DNA from: Arthrobacter sp.
GTDB taxonomy: Bacteria > Actinomycetota > Actinomycetes > Actinomycetales > Micrococcaceae
Length of the DNA: 12,038 bases
Assembly: GCA_025464925.1 (NCBI GenBank)
Contig: JAODMS010000016.1
Coordinates: 1-12,038 of the forward strand
Direction: 5' to 3'
This document shows positions 1-8,473 of the stretch, one piece after another. The position numbers and the translations under genes are program-made. Numbering within the stretch: position 1 is the stretch's first letter; every line of letters begins with the position of its first letter. A model generated the notes under the pieces. The model was not told the origin of the DNA. It made no database searches and saw only the letters and a program-made list of their open reading frames with translations.

Positions 1-16
1 TTTGAGGAACCGATTG

Positions 17-1438
17 ATGACAGTAGACGAAGCCAACCACGCCAATACTGTCGGAAGTTCCTGGCGACGCGTGGTGAGCCTCCTCGAGCAGGACGACCGC
101 GTTTCGCCGCGGCAGCGGGGTTTCGTCATCCTGGCGCAGGCACAGGGCCTGATCGGATCCACACTCCTGGTAGCGGTTCCCAATGAGCTGACCCGTGAAG
201 TCCTGCAGACCCAGGTGAAGGAAGCCCTGGACGACGCGCTCCACAACGTTTTCTCCGAGGACATCCGCTGCGCTATCGACGTGGACACGGACCTTGTGCC
301 CATCCACAAAGAGCCCGAACCCGTCGTCGAACCTTCCTATTCTGCGGATCAGCTGATCGAGCAGAAGCCGCAGCCCATGCTGCCGAGCACGTCCCACGAA
401 TTCGGCCGGCTGAACCCCAAGTACGTTTTCGACACGTTTGTGATCGGCTCATCCAACCGCTTTGCCCATGCGGCCGCCGTTGCTGTAGCCGAAGCCCCCG
501 CCAAGGCCTACAACCCGCTGTTTATCTACGGTGACTCGGGTCTTGGCAAAACCCACCTCCTCCATGCGATCGGCCACTACGCCAGGCGCCTGTACAGCGG
601 AATCCGCGTCCGGTACGTGAATTCCGAAGAGTTCACCAACGACTTCATCAACTCCATCCGCGACGATGAAGGCGCCAGCTTCAAGACCACATACCGGAAC
701 GTGGACGTGCTGCTCATTGATGACATCCAGTTCCTGGCCGGCAAGGACCGCACCTTGGAGGAGTTCTTCCACACCTTCAATTCGCTGCACAACAACAACA
801 AGCAGGTGGTCATCACCTCGGACCTGCCACCCAAGCAGCTCGCAGGTTTCGAGGACCGGATGAAGTCCCGCTTCGAGTGGGGCCTGCTGACCGATATCCA
901 GCCGCCCGAACTGGAAACCCGGATCGCAATCCTGCGGAAGAAGGCCCTCAGCGAGGGTCTTTCCGCGCCGGACGACGCCCTGGAGTACATCGCTTCCAAG
1001 ATTTCCAGCAACATCCGCGAACTGGAGGGGGCCCTGATCCGTGTCACCGCCTTCGCCAGCCTGAACCGGCAGCCCGTGGACGTGGCCTTGGCCGAAATGG
1101 TGCTCAAGGACCTCATCACTGACGATGGTGCCCAGGAGATCACCTCCGCGCAGATCCTGACCCAGACGGCCGACTACTTCAAACTCAGCATGGAAGAGCT
1201 CTGCAGCAAGTCCCGCACAAGGACACTCGTGACCGCCAGGCAGATCGCAATGTACCTGTGCCGGGAGCTCACGGACATGTCGCTTCCCAAGATCGGACAG
1301 GAGTTGGGAGGCAGGGACCACACCACGGTGATCCATGCGGACCGCAAGATCCGCGAACTAATGGCCGAACGTCGTGTGATCTACAACCAGGTGACCGAGC
1401 TGACCAACCGGATCAAGCAGCAGCAACGCAATTCCTGA
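17..1438 (+). CDS. dnaA: Chromosomal replication initiator protein DnaA
   Basis: DnaA is the AAA+ ATPase that binds DnaA boxes at oriC, forms a filament and melts the origin so that helicase can be loaded. The 473-residue product has all four expected domains. Residues 1-90 are the N-terminal interaction domain, and about 91-130 is a variable, Pro/Glu-rich linker that is short for an actinobacterium. The AAA+ core has Walker A GDSGLGKT (172-179), Walker B LLIDDIQ (232-238), sensor 1 around VVITSD (264-269), the arginine-finger region FEDRMKSRF (278-286) and sensor 2 NIRELEGAL (332-340). The C-terminal DNA-binding domain carries the signature GGRDHTTVIHADRK (431-444). The ATG at 17 is preferred because GAGG at 4-7 lies 9 nt upstream and the protein then begins MTVDEANHA, as I recall for Arthrobacter DnaA. 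An in-frame TTG at 2 would add five residues. The promoter lies outside the window. Confidence 0.98.
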   Translation: MTVDEANHANTVGSSWRRVVSLLEQDDRVSPRQRGFVILAQAQGLIGSTLLVAVPNELTREVLQTQVKEALDDALHNVFSEDIRCAIDVDTDLVPIHKEPEPVVEPSYSADQLIEQKPQPMLPSTSHEFGRLNPKYVFDTFVIGSSNRFAHAAAVAVAEAPAKAYNPLFIYGDSGLGKTHLLHAIGHYARRLYSGIRVRYVNSEEFTNDFINSIRDDEGASFKTTYRNVDVLLIDDIQFLAGKDRTLEEFFHTFNSLHNNNKQVVITSDLPPKQLAGFEDRMKSRFEWGLLTDIQPPELETRIAILRKKALSEGLSAPDDALEYIASKISSNIRELEGALIRVTAFASLNRQPVDVALAEMVLKDLITDDGAQEITSAQILTQTADYFKLSMEELCSKSRTRTLVTARQIAMYLCRELTDMSLPKIGQELGGRDHTTVIHADRKIRELMAERRVIYNQVTELTNRIKQQQRNS

Positions 1439-1478
1439 ACCCGGTCCGCGGGCGATCCCTACCTTATTAACAGGCACC

Positions 1479-1487
1479 TGTGGACAA
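1479..1487 (-). promoter_or_regulatory. DnaA box, TTGTCCACA
   Basis: The minus strand reads TTGTCCACA, one base from the consensus TTATCCACA and a variant common in high-GC actinobacterial origins. It is the leftmost box of the cluster and starts 12 bp from the next box, in the same orientation, so the two could be bound on the same helix face. Confidence 0.8.
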
Positions 1488-1490
1488 CCC

Positions 1491-1499
1491 TGTGGATAG
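1491..1499 (-). promoter_or_regulatory. DnaA box, CTATCCACA
   Basis: The minus strand reads CTATCCACA, which differs from TTATCCACA only at the first base. It is paired with the box at 1479-1487. Confidence 0.7.
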
Positions 1500-1515
1500 T
1501 TAAGGGGACAACCGG

Positions 1516-1541
1516 CCTTAATGGGCTTAAAACCCTTAAGG
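1516..1541. repeat. AT-rich imperfect inverted repeat inside oriC
   Basis: The left arm CCTTAATGGG (1516-1525) is nearly complementary to the right arm CCCTTAAGG (1533-1541), with one extra T in the left arm and a 7-nt AT-rich centre. It lies in the spacer between DnaA boxes. It could be a cruciform-prone or easily melted segment, or simply AT-rich spacer DNA. Confidence 0.55.
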
Positions 1542-1545
1542 CGTC

Positions 1546-1554
1546 TGTGGATCA
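1546..1554 (-). promoter_or_regulatory. DnaA box, TGATCCACA
   Basis: The minus strand reads TGATCCACA, one mismatch (second base) from TTATCCACA. It is the third minus-oriented box of the cluster. Confidence 0.6.
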
Positions 1555-1572
1555 GCCAACCGGCGAAAAATG

Positions 1573-1587
1573 TTATCCCCATCCACA
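1573..1587 (+). promoter_or_regulatory. Two overlapping weak DnaA boxes
   Basis: TTATCCCCA (1573-1581) has one mismatch to TTATCCACA. The overlapping CCATCCACA (1579-1587) has two mismatches. Both are on the plus strand, opposite in orientation to the three boxes on their left. They overlap, so probably only one can be occupied at a time. Confidence 0.5.
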
Positions 1588-1659
1588 GCCTGTTTAAAAC
1601 CTGCCCCGCCCACAACCCATGAACAGGGTTAAACCCCGGAATCCTGCCGTGAGATCGAG

Positions 1660-1677
1660 TTATCCACAGTTTCCACA
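1660..1677 (+). promoter_or_regulatory. Perfect DnaA box TTATCCACA abutting a second weaker box
   Basis: TTATCCACA at 1660-1668 is an exact consensus box and the strongest site in the window. GTTTCCACA (two mismatches) follows immediately at 1669-1677 in the same orientation. This tandem faces the AT-rich segment that begins at about 1680, the arrangement expected for loading a DnaA filament onto an unwinding region. Confidence 0.85.
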
Positions 1678-1679
1678 GC

Positions 1680-1733
1680 AGTTATTAACACTACTAATCC
1701 CAAGAAAATGAAATTCCCTCAAACAACAGTTTC
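1680..1733. other. Candidate DNA unwinding element with DnaA-trio-like triplets
   Basis: This is the most AT-rich stretch next to the strongest DnaA box. Four nt after the tandem boxes come in-register triplets TTA TTA ACA CTA CTA (1682-1696). Four of the five fit the YTA pattern, which is the complement of the DnaA-trio 3'-(G/A)AT-5' described for the basal unwinding system of Bacillus subtilis. An A-rich run with little G then extends to about 1733. The role as unwinding element is inferred from this arrangement. Confidence 0.5.
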
Positions 1734-2013
1734 GATCCGGCGCCCCACACTGCCTCGGCCCGTTCCGGACCGGCGGCGGGAACCGGGTTCCGGAACCACC
1801 TGTGCTAAACCGGGGATGGGAGAAACGCACACCTTGGGGCTAAGCTGTCTGCAGTGCGTCCCTCCGGACAGCGACTTGTGGTTCACGCCCTCGGCTATGG
1901 CTTCGGGGATGGCATCCACTTCCCTTTTGCCGGGGTCCGGCAGCCTTGCCGAAGTCTGGCAGAGTTTGACGACTTAGAGCGATGACAGCAGCAACGAAAG
2001 GCGGCACCCCTCC

Positions 2014-3138
2014 GTGAAGTTCAGAGTCGAACGGGACGTCCTGGCAGAGGCCGTGACATGGACCGCCCGGTCGTTGTCGCCGCGGCCGCCTGTACCCGTA
2101 CTTTCGGGCCTGCTCCTCAAAGCCGAAGGCGGGACCGTCAGCCTTTCGAGCTTCGACTACGAGACCTCCGCAAGGCTTGAAATCGCGGCTGACATCACGA
2201 CCGGAGGCACAATCCTGGTTTCGGGCCGTCTGCTCGCAGACATCTGCCGCAGCCTGCCGTCCGCACCTGTGGAGGTCGAGACAGACGGCAACAAGGTCAC
2301 CCTCACGTGCCGCCGAAGCAGCTTCCACCTGGCCACGATGCCCGAAGCCGAATACCCGCCCCTGCCTGCCCTGCCCGCGATCAGCGGCACTGTGCCGGGT
2401 GATTCCTTCGCCCAGGCCGTATCCCAGGTGATCATCGCGGCCAGCAAGGACGACACCCTGCCCATCCTGACGGGTGTCCGGATGGAGATAGAAGGCGATC
2501 TCATCACCCTGCTGGCGACGGACCGATACCGTCTGGCCATGCGCGAAGTTCCGTGGAAACCCGTTACCCCCGGAATTTCCACCAGTGCCCTGGTCAAGGC
2601 TAAGACCCTCAACGAAGTGGCAAAAACGCTCGGCAGCAGCGGTGACATCAACCTTGCCCTCGCCGACGACGACAGCCGGCTCATCGGTTTTGAGAGCGGC
2701 GGCCGCACCACCACCTCGCTCCTTGTCGATGGCGATTACCCCAAGATCCGCTCGCTCTTCCCGGATTCCACACCGATTCACGCCACCGTACAGACCCAGG
2801 AACTGGTCGAAGCAGTGCGGCGTGTCTCCCTCGTGGCCGAACGCAACACTCCCGTCCGGCTCGCCTTCACCCAGGGACAGTTGCACCTGGACGCCGGCAC
2901 CGGTGAGGACGCCCAAGCTTCGGAAGAGCTCGAGGCGCAGCTGACCGGTGACGACATCACGGTCGCCTTCAACCCGCATTACCTTGTCGAGGGCCTGAGC
3001 GTCATCGAAACCAAATTTGTGCGCTTCTCCTTCACAACGGCTCCGAAGCCGGCCATGATTACGGCCCAGCACGACGCCGAGGGCGAAGACCAGGGCGATT
3101 ACCGCTACCTGGTCATGCCGGTCCGGTTGCCCAGCTAA
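2014..3138 (+). CDS. dnaN: DNA polymerase III beta subunit (sliding clamp)
   Basis: DnaN forms the ring-shaped dimer that tethers DNA polymerase III to DNA and is the docking platform for many replication and repair proteins. The 374-residue product has the usual length and the three repeated clamp folds, at about 1-120, 128-248 and 250-374. Recognisable family segments are LATDRYRLA (167-175), DGDYPKI (239-245) and the C-terminal YLVMPVRLPS, which forms part of the hydrophobic cleft that binds partner proteins. The GTG start gives VKFRVERDVLAEAV, the normal N-terminus of actinobacterial clamps. A modest Shine-Dalgarno AAAGG lies at 1997-2001, about 12 nt upstream. It is the first gene downstream of oriC and the likely head of a dnaN-gnd-recF-dciA transcription unit. 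Confidence 0.98.
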   Translation: MKFRVERDVLAEAVTWTARSLSPRPPVPVLSGLLLKAEGGTVSLSSFDYETSARLEIAADITTGGTILVSGRLLADICRSLPSAPVEVETDGNKVTLTCRRSSFHLATMPEAEYPPLPALPAISGTVPGDSFAQAVSQVIIAASKDDTLPILTGVRMEIEGDLITLLATDRYRLAMREVPWKPVTPGISTSALVKAKTLNEVAKTLGSSGDINLALADDDSRLIGFESGGRTTTSLLVDGDYPKIRSLFPDSTPIHATVQTQELVEAVRRVSLVAERNTPVRLAFTQGQLHLDAGTGEDAQASEELEAQLTGDDITVAFNPHYLVEGLSVIETKFVRFSFTTAPKPAMITAQHDAEGEDQGDYRYLVMPVRLPS

Positions 3139-3145
3139 ATCGCAG

Positions 3146-3175
3146 TGTCGGCCGTTGTCGGCCGTCAAAATGACG
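3146..3175 (+). repeat. Tandem 10-bp repeat and small hairpin after dnaN
   Basis: TGTCGGCCGT occurs twice in tandem (3146-3155 and 3156-3165). A small hairpin CGTCA-aaa-TGACG (3163-3175) begins inside the second copy. It lies in the 116-bp dnaN-gnd spacer (3139-3254). There is no U-tract, so it is not a typical intrinsic terminator, and I see no clear promoter for gnd in the spacer. Its function is unknown. Confidence 0.5.
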
Positions 3176-3254
3176 TCGGTGCGAGTCAGCCAGGTAGCGG
3201 CTGCCGCTCTCGGTCCCATCCCCATCCGCCCAGCGCAGAAAAGAGTTCTCCCCC

Positions 3255-4139
3255 GTGCATATCGGACTGATCGGCCTTGGAAAAATGGGTTTCAACATGC
3301 GCGAACGGATGCGCATGGGCGGAATCGATGTGACCGGCTTTGACCGCAACCCGGACGTTACCGATGTGGCCAGCATGGACGAGCTTCTCGCTGCCGTTCC
3401 GAAACCGCGCCTCATCTGGGTGATGGTTCCGGCCGGGGACATCACCGATGCTGTGATTACTGAACTCGGCAACAAGCTCGACGCCGGCGACCTCGTGATC
3501 GACGGCGGCAACTCCCGATACACCGAAGACCAGAAACACGGCGCGGCGCTGGCTGAAAAGGGGATCCGCTTCGCCGATTGCGGTGTGTCCGGCGGTGTCT
3601 GGGGCCTCCGCAACGGCTACGGCCTGATGGCCGGCGGGGATTCCGCCGACATCGAACGCGCACTCCCTGTCTTCGACGCGCTCCGCCCCGAAGGCGACCG
3701 TGCCGAAAGCTTCGTTCACGTGGGCCAAATCGGTGCCGGACATTACGCCAAAATGGTCCACAACGGAATCGAGTATGGGCTGATGCAGGCCTACGCCGAG
3801 GGCTACGACCTGCTGGCCGCGAAGGACATCATCAAGGATGTTCCCGGGACCTTCCGCGCCTGGCAGAAGGGCACCGTGGTCCGTTCCTGGCTGCTTGACC
3901 TCCTAGTCAAGGCGCTGGATGAAGACCCGGGACTGGAATCCATTGACGACTACGTCGAGGACTCCGGTGAAGGCCGGTGGACTGTGGAGGAAGCCATCGC
4001 CAATGCGGTGCCCGCCCCGGCCATTACCGCGGCCGTTTTCGCCCGCTTCGCCTCCCGTGAGGACAGCTCGCAGGCCATGAAAATGGTTTCCGCGCTGCGT
4101 CAGCAGTTCGGCGGGCACGCTACCCGTCCGGCCAAATAG
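3255..4139 (+). CDS. gnd: 6-phosphogluconate dehydrogenase, decarboxylating, short (GndA/YqeC-like) type
   Basis: The enzyme oxidatively decarboxylates 6-phosphogluconate to ribulose 5-phosphate in the pentose phosphate pathway, yielding a reduced nicotinamide cofactor and precursors for nucleotides. The 294-residue length matches the short class rather than the roughly 470-residue classical enzyme. The Rossmann motif GLGKMG is at 7-12. The substrate loop DGGNS is at 83-87, GVSGG at 110-114, and the catalytic segment KMVHNGIEYG at 166-175 contains the expected Lys166, His169, Asn170 and Glu173. After the second beta strand the sequence is FDRNPD (29-34). The acidic Asp30 suggests NAD+ rather than NADP+ preference, which is an inference. 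The GTG at 3255 is chosen because it starts directly at the Rossmann fold; a purine-rich AAAAGAG lies upstream. The location between dnaN and recF recurs in other actinobacteria such as Streptomyces and Mycobacterium smegmatis. Confidence 0.95.
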   Translation: MHIGLIGLGKMGFNMRERMRMGGIDVTGFDRNPDVTDVASMDELLAAVPKPRLIWVMVPAGDITDAVITELGNKLDAGDLVIDGGNSRYTEDQKHGAALAEKGIRFADCGVSGGVWGLRNGYGLMAGGDSADIERALPVFDALRPEGDRAESFVHVGQIGAGHYAKMVHNGIEYGLMQAYAEGYDLLAAKDIIKDVPGTFRAWQKGTVVRSWLLDLLVKALDEDPGLESIDDYVEDSGEGRWTVEEAIANAVPAPAITAAVFARFASREDSSQAMKMVSALRQQFGGHATRPAK

Positions 4140-4164
4140 CCCTGCCTGAAGTCCTGAATCCGGC

Positions 4165-5367
4165 GTGTACCTAGAAAAACTTTCGCTGACCGATTTCCGT
4201 AGTTACGCCCAGGTTGATCTGAGCCTGGAGCCTGGAGTCACCGTCTTGATTGGGTCCAACGGCATCGGCAAAACCAATCTGATGGAAGCGATCGGCTATC
4301 TTGCCACGCTCAGCTCACACCGGGTCAGTTCAGACGCTCCGCTGTTGCGCTTCGGCACCGAAAGGGCGATGATCCGGGCCAAACTGGTCCGCGGAAATCA
4401 GCCCACGGTGCTTGAGCTTGAAATCAACAGCAGCCGGGCCAACCGCGCACGCATCAACCGCAGTAATCCGGTCAGGGCCCGGGACATCCTCGGAATCTGC
4501 CAGACCGTGCTTTTTGCGCCGGAAGACCTGGCGCTGGTCAAGGGTGATCCGGCCAACCGCCGTCGTTTCCTTGATGAGCTCCTGGTTAGCCTCATTCCGC
4601 GGCACGCAGCCACGCGCAGCGACTATGACCGTGTCTTGAAACAGCGAAACGCGCTGCTTAAATCGGCCCGGGCGGGGAAGTTCACCGCTGGCCATGAGGC
4701 AACACTGGATGTCTGGGACCAGCACATGGCCCGCGCCGGTGCGGAACTGCTGCACGCCCGGCTCGAGTTGGTGGAGCGGCTGCGGCCGCACCTTGGAAGC
4801 GCCTATGCGCAGCTCACCGACGGCTCGAAGGAGGCGGGAGCCATTTACCGTTCCACCCTGCACAATGTCGTGGACGACGATGGCGCCGCTTTGCCCGGAG
4901 CGTTTGACCCGGACGGCGCGGCAACAACCGCCCCGGTGGAGGATCTCCGCTTCCTTTCCGTCGATGAATTAACGGACCGCTACATCCGGGCGTTCGCCGC
5001 GTCCCGGCGCAGGGAACGGGAACGGGGGATTTCCCTGGTCGGTCCGCACCGCGATGAACTTGAATTGGTGCTGGGGGTGGCGCCGGCCAAGGGCTATGCC
5101 TCCCATGGGGAGACGTGGTCCATGTGCCTGTCGCTCCGGCTCGCCTCCTACTATGTGATGCTGGACGATGCCCGCACCGGAGGTTCCGCGCCGATCCTGA
5201 TCCTGGATGATGTTTTCGCGGAGTTGGATGTCCAGCGGCGGCGTAAACTGGCGGCAATAGTATCCGGCGCCGAGCAAGTGCTGGTGACTGCCGCTGTCGA
5301 GGACGATATCCCCGCGGAACTGGGCGGGCGGCGGGTGAAGGTCATTCCGGGAGGAATCGATGAATAA
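4165..5367 (+). CDS. recF: DNA replication and repair protein RecF
   Basis: RecF is an SMC-like ATPase that recognises gapped DNA and, with RecO and RecR, helps load RecA for gap repair and fork restart. The 400-residue product has the Walker A motif GSNGIGKT (30-37) near the N-terminus, in the typical opening MYLEKLSLTDFRSY-type sequence. The ABC-type signature region SHGETWSM (313-320) and Walker B LILDDVFAELD (345-355) are near the C-terminus, with lever-arm helices between. The GTG start follows gnd by only 25 bp and has no strong Shine-Dalgarno sequence, so translation may depend on ribosomes arriving from gnd. The 3' end overlaps dciA by 8 bp. The length is normal and no motif is missing. 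Confidence 0.97.
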   Translation: MYLEKLSLTDFRSYAQVDLSLEPGVTVLIGSNGIGKTNLMEAIGYLATLSSHRVSSDAPLLRFGTERAMIRAKLVRGNQPTVLELEINSSRANRARINRSNPVRARDILGICQTVLFAPEDLALVKGDPANRRRFLDELLVSLIPRHAATRSDYDRVLKQRNALLKSARAGKFTAGHEATLDVWDQHMARAGAELLHARLELVERLRPHLGSAYAQLTDGSKEAGAIYRSTLHNVVDDDGAALPGAFDPDGAATTAPVEDLRFLSVDELTDRYIRAFAASRRRERERGISLVGPHRDELELVLGVAPAKGYASHGETWSMCLSLRLASYYVMLDDARTGGSAPILILDDVFAELDVQRRRKLAAIVSGAEQVLVTAAVEDDIPAELGGRRVKVIPGGIDE

Positions 5368-5914
5368 GGATACCGACGGCGGTCTGCAGCCGGGCCGTGA
5401 CCCTGATGACATCGATGCTGCCCAGGCGGCGCTGAACCGGATGCGGGACGCCGCGGCGGCCCGTGGCGAAATCCGACGTGCGGCTCCGCGCGCCGGCGCA
5501 CCCAAGCCGAGCCGCAGCGCCCGGGGGACGCGCGGGTTCGGGCAGCTCCACGGCACCGGCCGGGATCCGCTGGGGCTCGGGAAAGTGGTCGGACGGCTCG
5601 TCGCGGAACGGGGCTGGAGCTCACCTGTCGCCGTCGGTTCCGTGATGGCGCAGTGGGGAACCCTGGTGGGACCGGAAATTTCTGCCCATTGCACGCCAGA
5701 GAGTTTCACCGACACCACCCTCCATGTGCGCTGTGATTCCACGGCCTGGGCCACGCAGCTGCGCCTGCTGAGCATCAGCTTGCTGGAGAAGTTCCGCACC
5801 GAACTGGGTGACGGCGTCGTGACCAGCATCCAAGTGCTCGGACCCGCGGCTCCAAGCTGGCGCAAGGGCCTCCGGACCGTCAACGGCCGGGGTCCCCGGG
5901 ACACCTACGGCTAG
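5360..5914 (+). CDS. dciA: DciA family (DUF721) helicase-loading protein
   Basis: DciA proteins interact with the replicative helicase DnaB and are considered its loader in the many bacteria that lack DnaC or DnaI; this was studied in mycobacteria among others. The 184-residue product has a flexible Arg/Ala/Pro-rich N-terminus (1-65). The DUF721 domain follows: GRDPLGLGKVVGRLVAERGW (67-86), WGTLVGPEISAHC (99-111) and the hallmark STAWATQLRLL (127-137). The actinobacterial tail PSWRKG...GRGPRDTYG ends at 184. The ATG lies inside the recF end, so the genes overlap by 8 bp, and a strong GGGAGG (5349-5354) lies 5 nt upstream within recF. That predicts translational coupling. It is probably the last gene of the dnaN-led unit. 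The function is assigned by family, not shown here. Confidence 0.92.
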   Translation: MNKDTDGGLQPGRDPDDIDAAQAALNRMRDAAAARGEIRRAAPRAGAPKPSRSARGTRGFGQLHGTGRDPLGLGKVVGRLVAERGWSSPVAVGSVMAQWGTLVGPEISAHCTPESFTDTTLHVRCDSTAWATQLRLLSISLLEKFRTELGDGVVTSIQVLGPAAPSWRKGLRTVNGRGPRDTYG

Positions 5915-5988
5915 CCCGCAGGGTGCCCCGGGAATGCAGGTCCTGAAGCACTCCTTGCAAAACTCTTGAAAAATCGCCAAGCGGTGTG

Positions 5989-6041
5989 TAGGGCGCTCTG
6001 GCGCCCCAGAGCCGTATAGGAACCCTAGGGCGGGACCCCTA
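5989..6041 (+). terminator. Overlapping inverted repeats downstream of dciA (possible terminator or alternating structure)
   Basis: GGGCGC/GCGCCC (5991-5996 with 6001-6006) and GCTCTGG/CCAGAGC (5995-6001 with 6006-6012) share bases and cannot form together. A second set follows: TAGG/CCTA (6017-6020 with 6024-6027), the palindrome CCCTAGGG (6023-6030) and TAGGG/CCCTA (6026-6030 with 6037-6041). The 7-bp GC-rich hairpin with a 4-nt loop, 81 bp after the dciA stop, could end the dnaN-dciA transcript. No U-tract follows, so termination is uncertain. Confidence 0.4.
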
Positions 6042-6121
6042 AAGCCTTGCAGGGGGAGCCAACGGCCTCCCAGCGGCACTTTCCCTTCCGGTTGTGGCCC
6101 GTCGAATGCGGGGTTTGCTCT

Positions 6122-6149
6122 TTGACGCGGTAGAATTGGGATAGATAAC
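6122..6149 (+). promoter_or_regulatory. Candidate gyrB-gyrA promoter
   Basis: TTGACG (6122-6127) is a good -35 hexamer. With a 16-bp spacer it is followed by GATAAC (6144-6149), a -10 with the central ATAA. An overlapping TAGATA (6142-6147) would leave only 14 bp, and TAGAAT at 6131-6136 is a good -10 but lacks a matching -35. The short spacer would suit a supercoiling-sensitive promoter, which is speculative. The predicted start near 6156 leaves a leader of about 170 nt. Confidence 0.45.
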
Positions 6150-6207
6150 TGGGCGCCGGTGAAACGTTGACTGAGTCCGTTTCCGACGCAATACCAGCGC
6201 GCGGTAG

Positions 6208-8418
<2,211 letters not shown>

Positions 8419-8473
8419 CGGTCCACGCCCAAAGTATTCCTGAACCGATATATACCTGAAACGGAAATAAAAC

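Larger units (their letters stand above)
1439..2013. other. oriC: Probable chromosomal replication origin (oriC), dnaA-dnaN intergenic region
   Basis: This 575-bp gap lies between dnaA and dnaN, the usual oriC position in actinobacteria and many other bacteria. From about 1463 to 1735 it holds one perfect DnaA box, several near-perfect boxes and AT-rich stretches (1463-1472, 1516-1541, 1591-1600, 1680-1733) that stand out in an otherwise GC-rich sequence. The 9-mer TTATTAACA occurs at 1464-1472 and 1682-1690, bracketing most of the box cluster. From about 1741 to 2013 the DNA is GC-rich, without DnaA boxes, a convincing gene or a clear -35/-10 pair. It probably carries the dnaN promoter and leader, but I cannot place the promoter. 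Origin function is inferred from position and motifs. Confidence 0.9.

Noticed and set aside
2..16. TTG start five codons upstream in dnaA
   Set aside because: The candidate ribosome-binding site GAGG (4-7) lies within this extension and fits the ATG at 17 better.
1708..1977. Plus-strand 89-codon reading frame in the oriC region
   Set aside because: It has no ribosome-binding site, begins inside the candidate unwinding element, resembles no protein I know and has low-complexity Pro/Arg/Ser content. It is most likely a chance open frame in GC-rich DNA.
1840..3225. Minus-strand 461-codon open frame opposite dnaN
   Set aside because: It spans dnaN and parts of both flanking gaps, has no recognisable domain, and is explained by the codon bias of dnaN.
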